DNA of 64,000 nt. Origin: Chionis minor (Eukaryota > Chordata > Aves > Charadriiformes > Chionididae). Below, piece after piece: positions 51,701 through 57,515 of this stretch (within the stretch, counting starts at the first letter, position 1; each line of letters opens with the position of its first letter). The translations under genes were made by a program, and so were the position numbers. The stretch lies in assembly GCA_013398295.1 (NCBI GenBank), contig VZSF01009849.1:558280-622279 (forward strand). The letters run 5' to 3'. Under the pieces are notes generated by a model. The model saw only the letters and a list, made by a program, of their open reading frames with translations, was not told the origin of the DNA and did no database searches.

Positions 51701-53766
51701 CACCTTAGCAGAGTTGTATCGCTCTTCAAACGTGCTACAAATGAGCCACAGGGGTCATGGAGCGGAGAAGGGCAGACTAACACTTTGATCACCTAACTCT
51801 CGCTTCTTTAACAAAGCAACCTAGAAACTTAACACACTGTAGAGTAGACAATGTCTTTGTTTGCCTTCAATCCTACCATTCACTAAGTCCTTAGAATCTG
51901 TCTCTTTACTGCTAAAGAGCACACCGGAAAGCCAGTCCTTCTGGCCCCACAAACACCCTGTTCTGTTATCCAAGTTAAATGTGTTTCAATCCTTCAGCTG
52001 TGCCAGCAGCACCCAGTAGCTGGAGCCTAGACAGCGGAACCAGAGAGGCCCTGCCATTCCTGTCTGCCCACATTGGGAGCATCTTGGCCCCACCAGTGCC
52101 TCCCCGAAGCCTGCCCCATGGTAAGGAAACGCCCAGTAGGCCTGCTGCATAATGCCTGCAGTCATGCACAGATAAACCCAGACCACCTGAGAGCTGACCC
52201 CAACAAAAGCAATCAGAAGCAAAGACCCCAAGTCTTTCCTGGTCTGCTAGGTTAGCACTGGACAAAGTTTTCAATTTTACTTTTTTTTTCCTCCAAAATC
52301 TTCAAATTTTTTGCAGTCCTTCCAATAACATGGACTTGCATTTATTTTGGGACTAGAATTAGGTGTGTGAGTGTTGAAGCATGGCCTGGCTGCTTGCCAG
52401 CGACCATCTTCAGCAGTAATTTAAGGTTACAAAGCTATTAAATGAAATTTCAAATGTTTATGAGCCTGTTGCCTTGCCATGAGATCCTTGATAACAGGGG
52501 TGGGTGGAAATCTATCACTGCACTTAACTTCTCATTAGCATTTTGTGATGCGACAGATGCGCTCCATGGTATCTATCAGAAAGGAAGCCCTAGGTTGGAG
52601 TGGAGTTACCAGCATTTGGAACTGTTCCTGGCATTACGGAGTCTAAAACCCCAGGGCTTTTGCTGCAGCGAGGCAAAACAAGCCTGCGTTTCTGATCCTT
52701 GTCTCATTCCAGGACACTACTCACTGCACTTCGATGCCTTCCATCACCAGCTCAGTGATGCTCCTCCAGCACTGCCTGCACGAACGTTGCGCAAGGTAAA
52801 AAGGAAGTGGCGGGAGAGCAGAGAGGGATGTAGAAAGAAAATAATAGGCTCATGCAGGAACCCCACTCCTCCACTCTCACCAAGCAGCTTTTGAATACAG
52901 AAACACTATTTTTAACATGCTAGTAACTTACACGTGAGAAAACCTACTGAAAGCTCATAACATATTCCAGAGTTGAATTCTATAGAAATAACTTACACAT
53001 GTTGTAGGCCTTTCCACTTTCCTTGTTTGCATTATACGCTGTGATTTCAGGCACCCTGATTATCACCTCACCTACTGTTTCTTTAACAGCTCTGGAGGTG
53101 TTAAGTGCACTTGTCTGCCCACAAGAGGTACTTCCATACAAGTCAAAGGAGTGCACCTATAAACCAATAATCACTGACATTTTGAACATAAATGGACCGT
53201 TGTGACGCAGTGTTATCTCCTTTGTCAATGTTAACCTGGTTTTGTTTTTCTCCAAACAGTCCCCTCTTCATCCTATCCCTGCATCACCCACCAGTCCGCA
53301 GTCTGGTCTAGATGGAAGTAACTCCACTTTATCTGGCAGTGCCAGCAGCGGTGTCTCTTCCTTGAGCGAGAGCAATTTTGGACATTCTTCTGAACCACCT
53401 CCTCGCACAGACACCATGGATTCTGTCCCCAGCCAGGCCTGGAACACTGACGAAGACCTAGAGACACCCTACCTCCCTGTCAGGTACAGTCTCTCTGAGC
53501 CTGATGTCCTAGAGTCGCTCAAATCCCAGCCATGCCGAAGCCACTCTGCTCCATCTGGAGTCATTCCTCAGGACACCATGGACCCTCCTGCTCTACCCCC
53601 CAAACCCTACCACTCCCGGCTGCCAAACATGGAGAACGAGGAGGGGATGATAATTGAAGATGATGACAAACACCGCCCATTGCATCGTAAAGTGTCCCAA
53701 CCAGTGAGTGGTGGAAAGGAGGAGCAGGCCAGGGTAGCATGGGAGCATGGCATCAGCGAGCAGTAG
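533..53766 (+). CDS. DOCK3: DOCK3, C-terminal 1243 residues in 30 exons (gene-level entry; 5' part lies before the window)
   Basis: Dedicator of cytokinesis 3 (MOCA, presenilin-binding protein) is a cytosolic, neuron-enriched exchange factor of the DOCK-B group. It loads GTP on Rac through its DHR-2 domain and acts in actin remodelling and axon growth. Joining the 30 exons listed separately gives 3732 nt with no stop until TAG at 53764-53766, and every intron has GT-AG ends and matching phases. Residues 1-439 of the window protein form the helical region, about 440-843 DHR-2, and 844-1243 the Ser/Pro-rich tail. The order and sequence agree with human DOCK3 as I remember it, and MANF follows downstream as in human. 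DOCK4 is the closest alternative, but the tail and the neighbour favour DOCK3. The SH3 and DHR-1 domains are not in the window. Confidence 0.96.
2585..2712 (+). CDS. DOCK3: DOCK3 exon 2 of window
   Basis: Encodes residues 65-107 ([19 protein letters not shown], then [11 protein letters not shown]). The first codon is completed by g from exon 1 plus ag here, giving Glu. The donor is ttg/gtaatc and the exon leaves in phase 0. It belongs to the helical segment between DHR-1 and DHR-2. The following intron of about 1 kb shows nothing. Confidence 0.93.
3701..3847 (+). CDS. DOCK3: DOCK3 exon 3 of window (two possible donors)
   Basis: Encodes residues 108-156: [28 protein letters not shown], then [15 protein letters not shown] chose the donor at 3848 (acc/gttagt) because the canonical human protein, as remembered, contains the [14 protein letters not shown] stretch. 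A better-scoring donor, gcg/gtaaga at 3806, would end the exon at 3805 and delete exactly 14 codons in frame. The following intron of about 2.1 kb contains paired stem-loops (4162-4230) and a MIR-like SINE (5168-5310). Confidence 0.85.
4162..4230. repeat. Two adjacent stem-loops
   Basis: Arms TAGGAATCGC (4162-4171) and GCGATTCCTA (4196-4205) are perfect inverted repeats. Inside, GCTCGAT (4177-4183) pairs with ATCGGGC (4188-4194), with one G-U pair as RNA. A second hairpin, CTGAGAAT (4209-4216) with ATTCTCGG (4223-4230), follows after 3 nt. It lies in the intron after DOCK3 exon 3. It may be the remnant of a palindromic DNA transposon (MITE-like) or a structured RNA. Confidence 0.6.
5168..5310 (+). 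repeat. MIR-like CORE-SINE remnant
   Basis: The stretch ggttgcttaacttctctgtg followed by ctttgctttcagatatgtaaaatggggg matches the MIR core pattern (cttaacctctctgtgcctcagtttcctcatctgtaaaatgggg) with scattered substitutions, as expected for an ancient amniote SINE. Boundaries are approximate. Confidence 0.6.
5949..6047 (+). CDS. DOCK3: DOCK3 exon 4 of window
   Basis: Encodes residues 157-189 ([14 protein letters not shown], then [16 protein letters not shown]). Phase 0 at both ends, 99 nt; acceptor gtcaacag, donor aag/gtacag. Human has Cys where this sequence has Ser after LLRQM. The following 2.1 kb intron is AT-rich with nothing recognisable. Confidence 0.93.
8173..8267 (+). CDS. DOCK3: DOCK3 exon 5 of window
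   Basis: Encodes residues 190-220 ([31 protein letters not shown]) and ends inside an Asn codon (aa/t). The donor is a consensus gtaagt and the acceptor gtgttag. The following 1.5 kb intron has no gene. It contains a G-rich run near 9465-9480 and a T/GTTT-rich tract just before the next exon. Confidence 0.94.
9775..9850 (+). CDS. DOCK3: DOCK3 exon 6 of window
   Basis: Encodes residues 221-246 ([19 protein letters not shown], then TDFDFK). The acceptor ctgactgcag is preceded by a long T run and (GTTT)n repeat that forms its pyrimidine tract. Donor aaa/gtaaga, phase 0. The following 0.87 kb intron shows nothing. Confidence 0.94.
10720..10820 (+). CDS. DOCK3: DOCK3 exon 7 of window
   Basis: Encodes residues 247-279 ([20 protein letters not shown], then KRKKILD) plus two bases of the next Lys codon. 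The ENATPA segment differs from the human EIITSA, a local divergence in otherwise near-identical sequence. Donor gtaaga. The following 280-nt intron is short. Confidence 0.94.
11101..11159 (+). CDS. DOCK3: DOCK3 exon 8 of window
   Basis: Small 59-nt exon encoding [19 protein letters not shown]. Phase 2 in, phase 1 out; acceptor tgtttttcag, donor ctgg/gtatgt. The following 2.3 kb intron holds the alternating inverted/direct repeat at 12307-12363 and otherwise only AT-rich unique sequence. Confidence 0.94.
12307..12363. repeat. Alternating inverted and direct repeat, three 14-20-nt units
   Basis: The unit GTAGGAGnnCTATTCAAGAA occurs at 12307-12326 and 12344-12363 (18 of 20 identical). An inverted copy, AATAGTACTCCTAC, lies at 12325-12338 between them. 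It can pair with either flanking copy. In the intron after DOCK3 exon 8. Confidence 0.7.
13427..13575 (+). CDS. DOCK3: DOCK3 exon 9 of window
   Basis: Encodes residues 300-349 ([20 protein letters not shown], then [20 protein letters not shown] and NGNFKQ). Very strongly conserved across DOCK-A/B proteins. Acceptor ttgtacag, donor cag/gtgaag, phase 0. The reading frame is also open upstream into the intron, which I regard as chance. The following 2.6 kb intron has a (TTA)n microsatellite (14541-14570) and a minus-strand MIR-like remnant (15990-16075). Confidence 0.95.
14541..14570 (+). repeat. (TTA)n microsatellite
   Basis: Imperfect run of TTA/ATT triplets with one ACT interruption, in the intron after DOCK3 exon 9. 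Confidence 0.8.
15990..16075 (-). repeat. MIR-like SINE remnant, minus strand
   Basis: Contains ccatttaactgaggcacaga and the following gaaataaatcactcacaca, which is the reverse complement of the MIR core (…gtgacttaacctctctgtgcctcagtt…). It is short and degenerate; boundaries are approximate. Confidence 0.5.
16171..16256 (+). CDS. DOCK3: DOCK3 exon 10 of window
   Basis: Encodes residues 350-377 ([20 protein letters not shown], then NYRELFSL) and two bases of the next Leu codon. Acceptor cttcatccag, donor gtaagc. The following 1.9 kb intron has no recognisable content; the ORFs within it lack exon signals. Confidence 0.94.
18146..18172 (+). CDS. DOCK3: DOCK3 exon 11 of window, 27-nt microexon
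   Basis: A 27-nt exon that supplies the TQLFGPYP segment. It joins ct/a (Leu) from exon 10 and ccc-ag/t (Ser) into exon 12, exactly rebuilding the DOCK3 sequence [14 protein letters not shown]. The acceptor is ggagtag and the donor gtaagg. The acceptor has only a weak pyrimidine tract, so inclusion may depend on enhancers. A gene finder would easily miss it. Confidence 0.9.
18297..18392 (+). CDS. DOCK3: DOCK3 exon 12 of window
   Basis: Encodes residues 387-418 ([31 protein letters not shown]). It lies only 124 nt after the microexon. Acceptor tctccaaacag, donor ag/gtatct inside an Arg codon. The following 1.76 kb intron has a short (TA)(CA) dinucleotide repeat at 18968-18986 and nothing else seen. 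Confidence 0.94.
18968..18986 (+). repeat. Short (TA)n(CA)n dinucleotide repeat
   Basis: tatatatacacacacac in the intron between DOCK3 exons 12 and 13. Short; may be length-variable. Confidence 0.7.
20148..20208 (+). CDS. DOCK3: DOCK3 exon 13 of window
   Basis: Encodes residues 419-439 ([20 protein letters not shown]), the linker that leads into DHR-2. Acceptor ctttcttag, donor atg/gtaaag, phase 0. The following 477-nt intron is occupied in large part by a minus-strand CR1 remnant (20334-20525). Confidence 0.94.
20334..20525 (-). mobile_element. CR1 LINE 3' fragment, minus strand
   Basis: Reads as the reverse complement of an avian CR1 3' end: ggatcccctggaggtctctg, gtccaacactctgcttaaag, then gttctacaacctctct and gcatttgactaccttcattt. 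It lies in the 477-nt intron between DOCK3 exons 13 and 14. It is truncated and diverged, with no coding potential. Confidence 0.75.
20686..20779 (+). CDS. DOCK3: DOCK3 exon 14 of window, start of DHR-2 (lobe A)
   Basis: Encodes residues 440-470 ([31 protein letters not shown]). This is the conserved beginning of the DHR-2 GEF domain, lobe A, which in DOCK proteins mediates homodimerisation. Acceptor gatttcacag, donor gtgaga, ends phase 1. The 0.7 kb intron that follows shows nothing. Confidence 0.95.
21482..21630 (+). CDS. DOCK3: DOCK3 exon 15 of window, DHR-2 lobe A
   Basis: Encodes residues 471-520 ([46 protein letters not shown]). These are helical lobe A signatures of DOCK-A/B DHR-2 domains. 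Acceptor attttcaacag, donor aag/gtatgc, phase 0. Confidence 0.95.
21631..26514 (+). other. DOCK3 4.9-kb intron, no gene seen
   Basis: AT-rich intron between exons 15 and 16. I see homopolymer T and A tracts (for example near 22228, 23625 and 24915) and several short ORFs without coding character. There is no recognisable transposon, RNA gene or exon with both splice signals in phase. Confidence 0.6.
26515..26601 (+). CDS. DOCK3: DOCK3 exon 16 of window, DHR-2 lobe A
   Basis: Encodes residues 521-549 ([29 protein letters not shown]). The SWEfGI.LCREL motif is typical of DHR-2. Acceptor ggtttcacag, donor cgg/gtaagt, phase 0 at both ends. The following 1.95 kb intron holds a possible MIR-like remnant (28200-28375). 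Confidence 0.95.
28200..28375 (+). repeat. Possible MIR-like SINE remnant
   Basis: Degenerate similarity in order to MIR: gattttaatctcagttttgc followed by cattaattctgcaat, then ctccaaaaatgtaaagtgag and gatgatacc. Low identity; could be coincidence. Confidence 0.3.
28555..28659 (+). CDS. DOCK3: DOCK3 exon 17 of window, DHR-2 lobe A/B
   Basis: Encodes residues 550-584 ([35 protein letters not shown]). The FyRVGFYG-like motif marks the entry to lobe B. Acceptor tcctccgcag, donor cgg/gtaagc, phase 0. Confidence 0.95.
28660..32183 (+). other. DOCK3 3.5-kb intron, no gene seen
   Basis: AT-rich intron. I see a poly-T tract near 29826-29838 and short unrelated ORFs on both strands, including one of 129 codons on the minus strand (31265-31654) with no family resemblance. 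No clear mobile element was recognised. Confidence 0.6.
32184..32325 (+). CDS. DOCK3: DOCK3 exon 18 of window, DHR-2 lobe B
   Basis: Encodes residues 585-631 ([47 protein letters not shown]) and the first base of a Tyr codon. Acceptor cttcttgcag. The donor t/gtatcc is weak, but exon 19 restores the frame exactly (t/at = Tyr). The following 1.3 kb intron shows nothing. Confidence 0.94.
33618..33784 (+). CDS. DOCK3: DOCK3 exon 19 of window, DHR-2 lobe B
   Basis: Encodes residues 632-687 ([55 protein letters not shown]). The [10 protein letters not shown] stretch is a DHR-2 signature. Acceptor aattcacag, donor aag/gtagaa, phase 0. The 549-nt intron after it shows nothing. Confidence 0.95.
34334..34420 (+). 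CDS. DOCK3: DOCK3 exon 20 of window, DHR-2 lobe B
   Basis: Encodes residues 688-716 ([29 protein letters not shown]), the conserved W.ERT.L.....LPG..RWF motif of DHR-2. Acceptor tctttgcag, donor ctg/gtaacg. The 462-nt intron that follows shows nothing. Confidence 0.95.
34883..35062 (+). CDS. DOCK3: DOCK3 exon 21 of window, DHR-2 lobe C
   Basis: Encodes residues 717-776 ([45 protein letters not shown]). Lobe C is the Rac-contacting catalytic part of DHR-2. The [11 protein letters not shown] and L.M.L.G.VDAAVNGG motifs are hallmark sequences. The acceptor is gcctttgag and the donor gag/gtaagc. The ~1 kb intron after it ends in a 24-T run. Confidence 0.96.
36057..36140 (+). CDS. DOCK3: DOCK3 exon 22 of window, DHR-2 lobe C
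   Basis: Encodes residues 777-804 ([28 protein letters not shown]). The acceptor is preceded by 24 consecutive T residues (36029-36052) and ttacag; the donor is cag/gtactg. Phase 0. The following 1.3 kb intron holds a MIR-like SINE (36735-36890). Confidence 0.95.
36735..36890 (+). repeat. MIR-like CORE-SINE remnant
   Basis: Contains caaatcacttaactgcattt, then ttcccatctgtaaaataaag and ataatgcttatctccc, followed by agaggatgtttgaagattaa. This matches the MIR order (cacttaacctctctgtgcctcagtttcccatctgtaaaatggggataat…gaggattaaatgag). This is the best-preserved MIR-like copy in the window. Confidence 0.65.
37453..37569 (+). CDS. DOCK3: DOCK3 exon 23 of window, end of DHR-2 with nucleotide-sensor region
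   Basis: Encodes residues 805-843 ([39 protein letters not shown]). By family knowledge, the VGLAVHEK segment corresponds to the helix insert whose Val acts as nucleotide sensor in DOCK GEFs, and the following helix ends DHR-2. No catalytic disruption is seen. Acceptor tattaacag, donor cat/gtaagc. The 1.3 kb intron after it shows nothing. Confidence 0.95.
38845..38966 (+). CDS. DOCK3: DOCK3 exon 24 of window, start of C-terminal tail
   Basis: Encodes residues 844-883 ([20 protein letters not shown], then [11 protein letters not shown]), a Ser/Thr/Pro-rich stretch immediately after DHR-2. Acceptor cctttgcag. The donor ag/gtaccc is weak but is confirmed by the in-frame Ser codon made with exon 25. 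The following 1.5 kb intron contains a duplicated octamer-like motif near 39285-39314. Confidence 0.93.
40478..40613 (+). CDS. DOCK3: DOCK3 exon 25 of window, C-terminal tail
   Basis: Encodes residues 884-929 ([45 protein letters not shown]). It is more divergent from human than the DHR-2 exons, as expected for a disordered Ser-rich tail. Acceptor ttattccag, donor cag/gtacag, phase 0. The 464-nt intron after it shows nothing. Confidence 0.93.
41078..41225 (+). CDS. DOCK3: DOCK3 exon 26 of window, C-terminal tail
   Basis: Encodes residues 930-978 ([49 protein letters not shown]) plus the first base of Gly. Acceptor gcctgctgcag, donor g/gtaaga, ends phase 1. The tail is poly-Ser/Pro and probably disordered and phosphorylated (inference). 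Confidence 0.94.
41226..46942 (+). other. DOCK3 5.7-kb phase-1 intron with candidate cryptic exons
   Basis: The largest intron in the window. It holds A and T homopolymers (about 41769-41788 and 43188-43200) and two exon-like segments in the correct phase: 42619-42645 and 43241-43393 (see findings). The rest is AT-rich unique sequence without recognisable genes or mobile elements. Confidence 0.55.
43241..43393 (+). other. Exon-like block in phase with DOCK3, or old repeat
   Basis: 153 nt (51 codons) open in the DOCK3 frame. It is flanked by a good acceptor (T-rich tract then aatttag) and donor (gag/gtgaga). Phase is 1 at both ends, so inclusion would keep the DOCK3 frame. An internal acceptor at 43300 (atccacag) would give a 93-nt version. 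The translated block contains [19 protein letters not shown]. The sequence also resembles, from memory only, a dispersed ancient amniote element, so an exonised or exon-mimicking repeat is an equally good reading. Confidence 0.3.
46943..47061 (+). CDS. DOCK3: DOCK3 exon 27 of window, C-terminal tail
   Basis: Encodes residues 979-1018 ([39 protein letters not shown]). The first two bases complete Gly. Acceptor ttgtttacag, donor cag/gtagca, phase 0. The frame is open upstream into the intron by chance. The following 0.93 kb intron contains the 18-G run and N. Confidence 0.94.
47957..47975 (+). repeat. Poly-G run ending in an unresolved base
   Basis: Eighteen G residues followed by N, 20 nt upstream of DOCK3 exon 28. 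The true length is uncertain because sequencing failed here. Confidence 0.9.
47996..48083 (+). CDS. DOCK3: DOCK3 exon 28 of window, C-terminal tail
   Basis: Encodes residues 1019-1047 ([29 protein letters not shown]) plus one base of Gly. The [14 protein letters not shown] stretch is specific for DOCK3 as I know it. Acceptor cttctcccttag lies only 20 nt after an unresolved base and a poly-G run. Donor g/gtactc, phase 1. Confidence 0.94.
50164..50688 (+). mobile_element. CR1 LINE 3' fragment, plus strand
   Basis: The 5' part translates to a degraded reverse-transcriptase C-terminus ([20 protein letters not shown], then [13 protein letters not shown] and [14 protein letters not shown]). It is followed by the CR1 3' UTR signature gttggactaaatgatctcca, gaggtcccttccaaccctgg and a terminal gattctgtgatta. 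The copy is 5'-truncated, with internal frameshifts and a stop, so it is inactive. It is an avian-type CR1 inside the DOCK3 4.6-kb intron. Confidence 0.88.
51998..52120 (+). CDS. DOCK3: Probable alternative DOCK3 cassette exon, 41 codons
   Basis: A 123-nt open segment with acceptor caatccttcag and donor atg/gtaagg. It is phase 1 at both ends, the same phase as the surrounding intron, so splicing it between exons 28 and 29 keeps the frame (...SVAEK, then this exon, then HYSLHF...). The peptide has the tail's Ser/Pro-rich character: [20 protein letters not shown], then LSAHIG and [18 protein letters not shown] is a possible SH3 ligand. It is GC-richer than the flanking intron. It is not in the canonical human isoform as I remember it. 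Chance openness of 41 codons is possible. Confidence 0.6.
52713..52795 (+). CDS. DOCK3: DOCK3 exon 29 of window, proline motif
   Basis: Encodes residues 1048-1075 ([28 protein letters not shown]). PPALPAR fits the PxLPxR/K type of SH3 ligand bound by Crk-family adaptors in DOCK proteins (family knowledge). Acceptor ctcattccag, donor aag/gtaaaa, phase 0. The 464-nt intron after it shows nothing. Confidence 0.94.
53260..53766 (+). CDS. DOCK3: DOCK3 terminal coding exon with stop TAG
   Basis: Encodes residues 1076-1243 and TAG at 53764-53766. It contains [40 protein letters not shown] and the proline motif [13 protein letters not shown] (PxLPxK). The end, [15 protein letters not shown], matches the human ending EEQARMAWEHGRGEQ closely. 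The acidic stretch before it ([10 protein letters not shown]) is diverged from human. Acceptor ctccaaacag. Confidence 0.96.
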   Translation, partial: SPLHPIPASPTSPQSGLDGSNSTLSGSASSGVSSLSESNFGHSSEPPPRTDTMDSVPSQAWNTDEDLETPYLPVRYSLSEPDVLESLKSQPCRSHSAPSGVIPQDTMDPPALPPKPYHSRLPNMENEEGMIIEDDDKHRPLHRKVSQPVSGGKEEQARVAWEHGISEQ

Positions 53767-54625
53767 AGACAACTCCCGGTAAGCAGCTTGCATCATCATT
53801 CCAGGTCTGACTACAACGGAGAGAGATCAGGACTCGGAGAACAGCAAACCGATTTTCTACTGCCGCAAGTTTATGTCTGGAGCCCACGAAAGCAACTGGG
53901 CCAGCATGGGAGGTTGCTGCTTTCCTTTTTAATTTCTTTTTACACCTTTCCGTTATGTTTTTTAACTCTGTGTGTAGTGGACAGTTTATTCCTTCTGCAA
54001 TTTCTTAACCACATCATATGGCATGCAAGCCATAGAGACTTGCAGAAGCTGAAAAATACAACTTTAAGCGGAGGGGGAAAAAGGGGGGAATGTGGCAAGC
54101 TGATTTTGAAACTGCTTTCCTCCCAGTTCTGAGACGCACACAAGTAGAAGCAGTTGCACTAGGGACATATTTCTTTGCTGTACAGAAGTGAAAGCTCATT
54201 GCTGAAATCAGGGATTCTATGAACTGTCAGGCTGGAAGGTGCATGAGCTGCAGGCAGTGGAAGGATGGCAATTCTAAGAAGAAATTGGCTCTTTTGAGAG
54301 CAGGATTGTACATATCTGTGCAGTGATCTCCCTGCATTGGTTCATAGGTGCTGAGGCAATCCAACCAGTGCTGATGCACTGATTTCCAAGATATCATTTC
54401 CAACAAACTCTGCCTCCTTTGTTTTTTATGTACTGTTTGATTTCTTAAATTTTGCTTTCACTGGCTAAGCCAACCTGCTTTCTCATTGGAATCATACGCT
54501 ATTCGTCTGTGCTACAGGATGAGAGGAGGTTAGTAGCCATTGGAGCTGCAACCTAATTGTAGGCCTTTCCCATGCCCAAATGTGGGCAGGCTGTTGACAC
54601 CAGCATTTCTATTCTGGTTTTAAAA

Positions 54626-54631
54626 AATAAA
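54626..54631 (+). terminator. Possible proximal poly(A) signal AATAAA
   Basis: AATAAA about 860 nt after the DOCK3 stop, running directly into a genomic A tract. It could support a short 3' UTR isoform, but oligo(dT) internal priming at the A tract would give the same appearance in cDNA data. Confidence 0.25.
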
Positions 54632-55544
54632 AAAAAAAAAGAAACAACCAAATTGAGTTTCTCATGCCACAGCTGGTTGATGACCCAGCCAGTAAAGAAA
54701 AGGTGGCTTCAACACATCACATCCAACAATCCTTGCCTCAGGGCTGAACATCACAATTCTCACCACCTTTCATCACCCAAGAGCTGAGATTCATTCCCGT
54801 TAACATGATGTCCTCAGTCCCTCCTAGAAACTCACTGCAGCTGGTGTGCAGAAAGAATCTCCATCTCTCACAGTAGACAGAAAACACCAAGATTCAAGAA
54901 ATGCCCAGTGTATAGTGTACACCCTCGAGTCAGGGATCTTAAAGGCAACCTGTAAAGAAGAAATGTTTTTTTCCTCTTTTGCTTCTTTAGAATGTATAAA
55001 GAAGCTTTAAGAACTGCTTCTTATCTCTTCTGGAAGGTTGATTTCTTTTCTCGTCAAGGCAGCAATACAGACCTCCCCCACCCTTTTATTTTTTTTAATT
55101 GACCAACTCTGGAAACAGCTGAAGAATGTTTAAAGAAAAAAACCAAACACACCAAATCCAAGAAACAGAACTATGCAGGGGTGAAGGCAGTACAAGTCTA
55201 TGAACACAAAACAAGCCTTTTAATCAGTATTTGCTTAGTTCAGTACGACACAAACCAGGAGAAAATTGTGTGGGTAATACAGCCACAATTTGTTCTTTGA
55301 AAAGAACAGTAAGAAATGTTTTATTCCTATTTTCAATATCAAGAAACTTTCAATCAAGAGGCTATTTAATGTTTTTAGGTAAGCAACGTTCCTTCTCTCT
55401 ACCATGCCCGCACACATTGTAGCCTTCCTTATAACCCTTTTCACCTGCAGACTGCAAAGCACACCCCAGAGGATGTTAACAGACCACTCTTACCACTGAA
55501 AAATCCAAAGCACATTCAAATAAGAGACTTATTTCCACCGTATA

Positions 55545-55615
55545 AATTAGTGTCAGAAACAGGACTCAACTTTCATATTCAGTTCTTGCCCTAACCACTC
55601 AGTTTCTCATACTCT
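55545..55615 (-). repeat. Possible MIR-like remnant in DOCK3 3' UTR
   Basis: gtgtcagaaacaggactcaa followed later by tgccctaaccactcagtttc resembles the reverse complement of the MIR 5' half (ggcagagccaggattcaaacc…cttaaccact). Weak match. Confidence 0.3.
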
Positions 55616-57509
55616 AAACAGCATAAAGAAGCAAAAAAGGATATTGCAAATCTTTTACAGGTCACCTTTAGCACTACCTCTAAATACAGTGACTGGGCAG
55701 AGTACATTGCTTCTGAACTCTCCTAAAGATGGTCTGTCTGGACTCAGCGGTTGTATAAAGGGGATTTTAAGAGGATTTGTTTATTTTCTTTCTCAAGCTC
55801 TAGCCCATCCAAAACTACTAAGTTATGGATTTGTTTCTTAAATGGCCTATTTGGCTGGAACAAAGTCTCTCTTGCTTCCTCTATTTTGTTACTAACACAG
55901 GCTGCTTGTAATCATTATATCCTTCACAATTAAGACAGTGATACTAAAACCTGGCCTACAGTGGACGTTTCATCTCTAGAAGGAAGGGGAGTTATCCAAT
56001 GTTAGGACAGTCCTAAATGTTAATGAATTAAGATGGATCCATGGTATAAAATGCAGGTATGAAAACTGAAAATTGTATGTTTTCAGTAAAGTTAAGGCAA
56101 AGTAATTCCTTAAAAATGAGTGAAATATTTTCACATACACTATTCAACAATCTGAGATTCTTCAAGTGAAGTTTTTAAGAGAACCAAGCACTCAGTTCCA
56201 TCTCCCCTGCCCCTTTTTTTTGGCAGGAAGATTAGAAGTAGTAAATGTAGTGACTTACTGAGCTTCCTTATTGAAGAAAAAAAAAAACCAACCAGCAGGT
56301 CTTGCAAATAAAACTTCGCAAAAACAAGAGTGCAACGAACATGAGACTAAGTCCCAGTCAACCGGAAAAGCTGCCCACTGGAGCTCCAGTCTCTCAAAAC
56401 ATCATCCTGCTCTGATTAGAGACATTGTACAACAGCAGTGAATCCATTTTAGGAGTGTGACATTCCTATGTATCCATATGGGCTTGAAGATCAATCAGAT
56501 GATGTATACAAATACCCAGTTTATGGCAGGTCCACACAGAGAAGGACAGAATAAATTGCTGAATTTACCAAATTTAAGCCTCTCGGGAGTTAAATTTCTG
56601 TTACTGTTCTGATATCTACCAAGTATGCTGTCTCCTTTTTCAGTGCTTGCCTTAAAGGGGGCAGAAGATAGAAAGACTGTTGTTAAGACTAAGATTTTGT
56701 GAATGTTGGAACTATTACTTCTCTGTAGGGTGGGGTGTCTGAGAGCATAGTACAGCTCCAACATCAAGCTCAGCCCTGGAGCAGGTGGATGCAACAGCAG
56801 TTGTTGCACTTGCCCAGCAGGATTTGAAGATTCCTTGTATAAACCACAGCAACAAGATGTTTTGAACAGGACCTTGTCATTCTATACTTAACTCTAATTC
56901 AAACTTAATATGTACTTGCCTTCATCGGGTTTTCTTTGCGTAACAAAATAGCATGTGCATTCCTGAGAAAACTGGTGGAATTCTGCGACAAATCTCTCCA
57001 CTGTCAATGTACCTGCTGGCCCCATCTGAAACAAAATTGAAAAGGAACTACAGTAGTAGAAGAAAAGCAATTAGAACAATTTATCTGAATCTACAAATTT
57101 TTTCTTTTCAATGGTTGGGTTTCAATGGTTTTATTGCTGTGTGCAAGACTAAGATACTTTTCCGTCTTTTACTCCGTTTGCTTTTTAGCTTACTTACCCT
57201 TTTTTAGGTAAGGGATATTGCATATCCCTTTTGTGGGAGAATCAGCCAAAACTGGGGAGGCTGGAGAGAGCAAGAGCCTTTGGGAAACAAATTATGTGAT
57301 ATTTAAAATTTCCTCTGATCATGCTTCTTTGTAAATACCCCCATTTGAATGCTGTGTATTTGTACAGGAAATTGAGCAAAAAATGTATAGATTGTGATGT
57401 CTGACTGGTATTCTGCCCTGTAAATGTGTTTTTAACCTCTGGCATTCTGTGCTTATTTAAAAAACGGCAAAAACCTCTAACCACTTCTCTTTTGTGTATT
57501 CATGTTTAA

Positions 57510-57515
57510 AATAAA
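57510..57515 (+). terminator. Possible DOCK3 poly(A) signal AATAAA
   Basis: Canonical AATAAA in the sequence tttaaaataaaatgaaaac, 3.7 kb after the stop and about 215 nt before the ATTAAA pair. It may be an alternative cleavage signal. Confidence 0.4.

Larger units (their letters stand above)
48084..52712 (+). other. DOCK3 4.6-kb phase-1 intron with CR1 copy and probable cassette exon
   Basis: Contains a plus-strand CR1 3' fragment (50164-50688) and the probable exon at 51998-52120. A-rich tracts occur near 48883-48896 and 49886-49906. Nothing else with gene character was seen. Confidence 0.6.

Noticed and set aside
53779..53805. gtaagc and a following attccag just after the DOCK3 stop, resembling a tiny intron
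   Set aside because: About 27 nt is far below the minimum size for a vertebrate intron.
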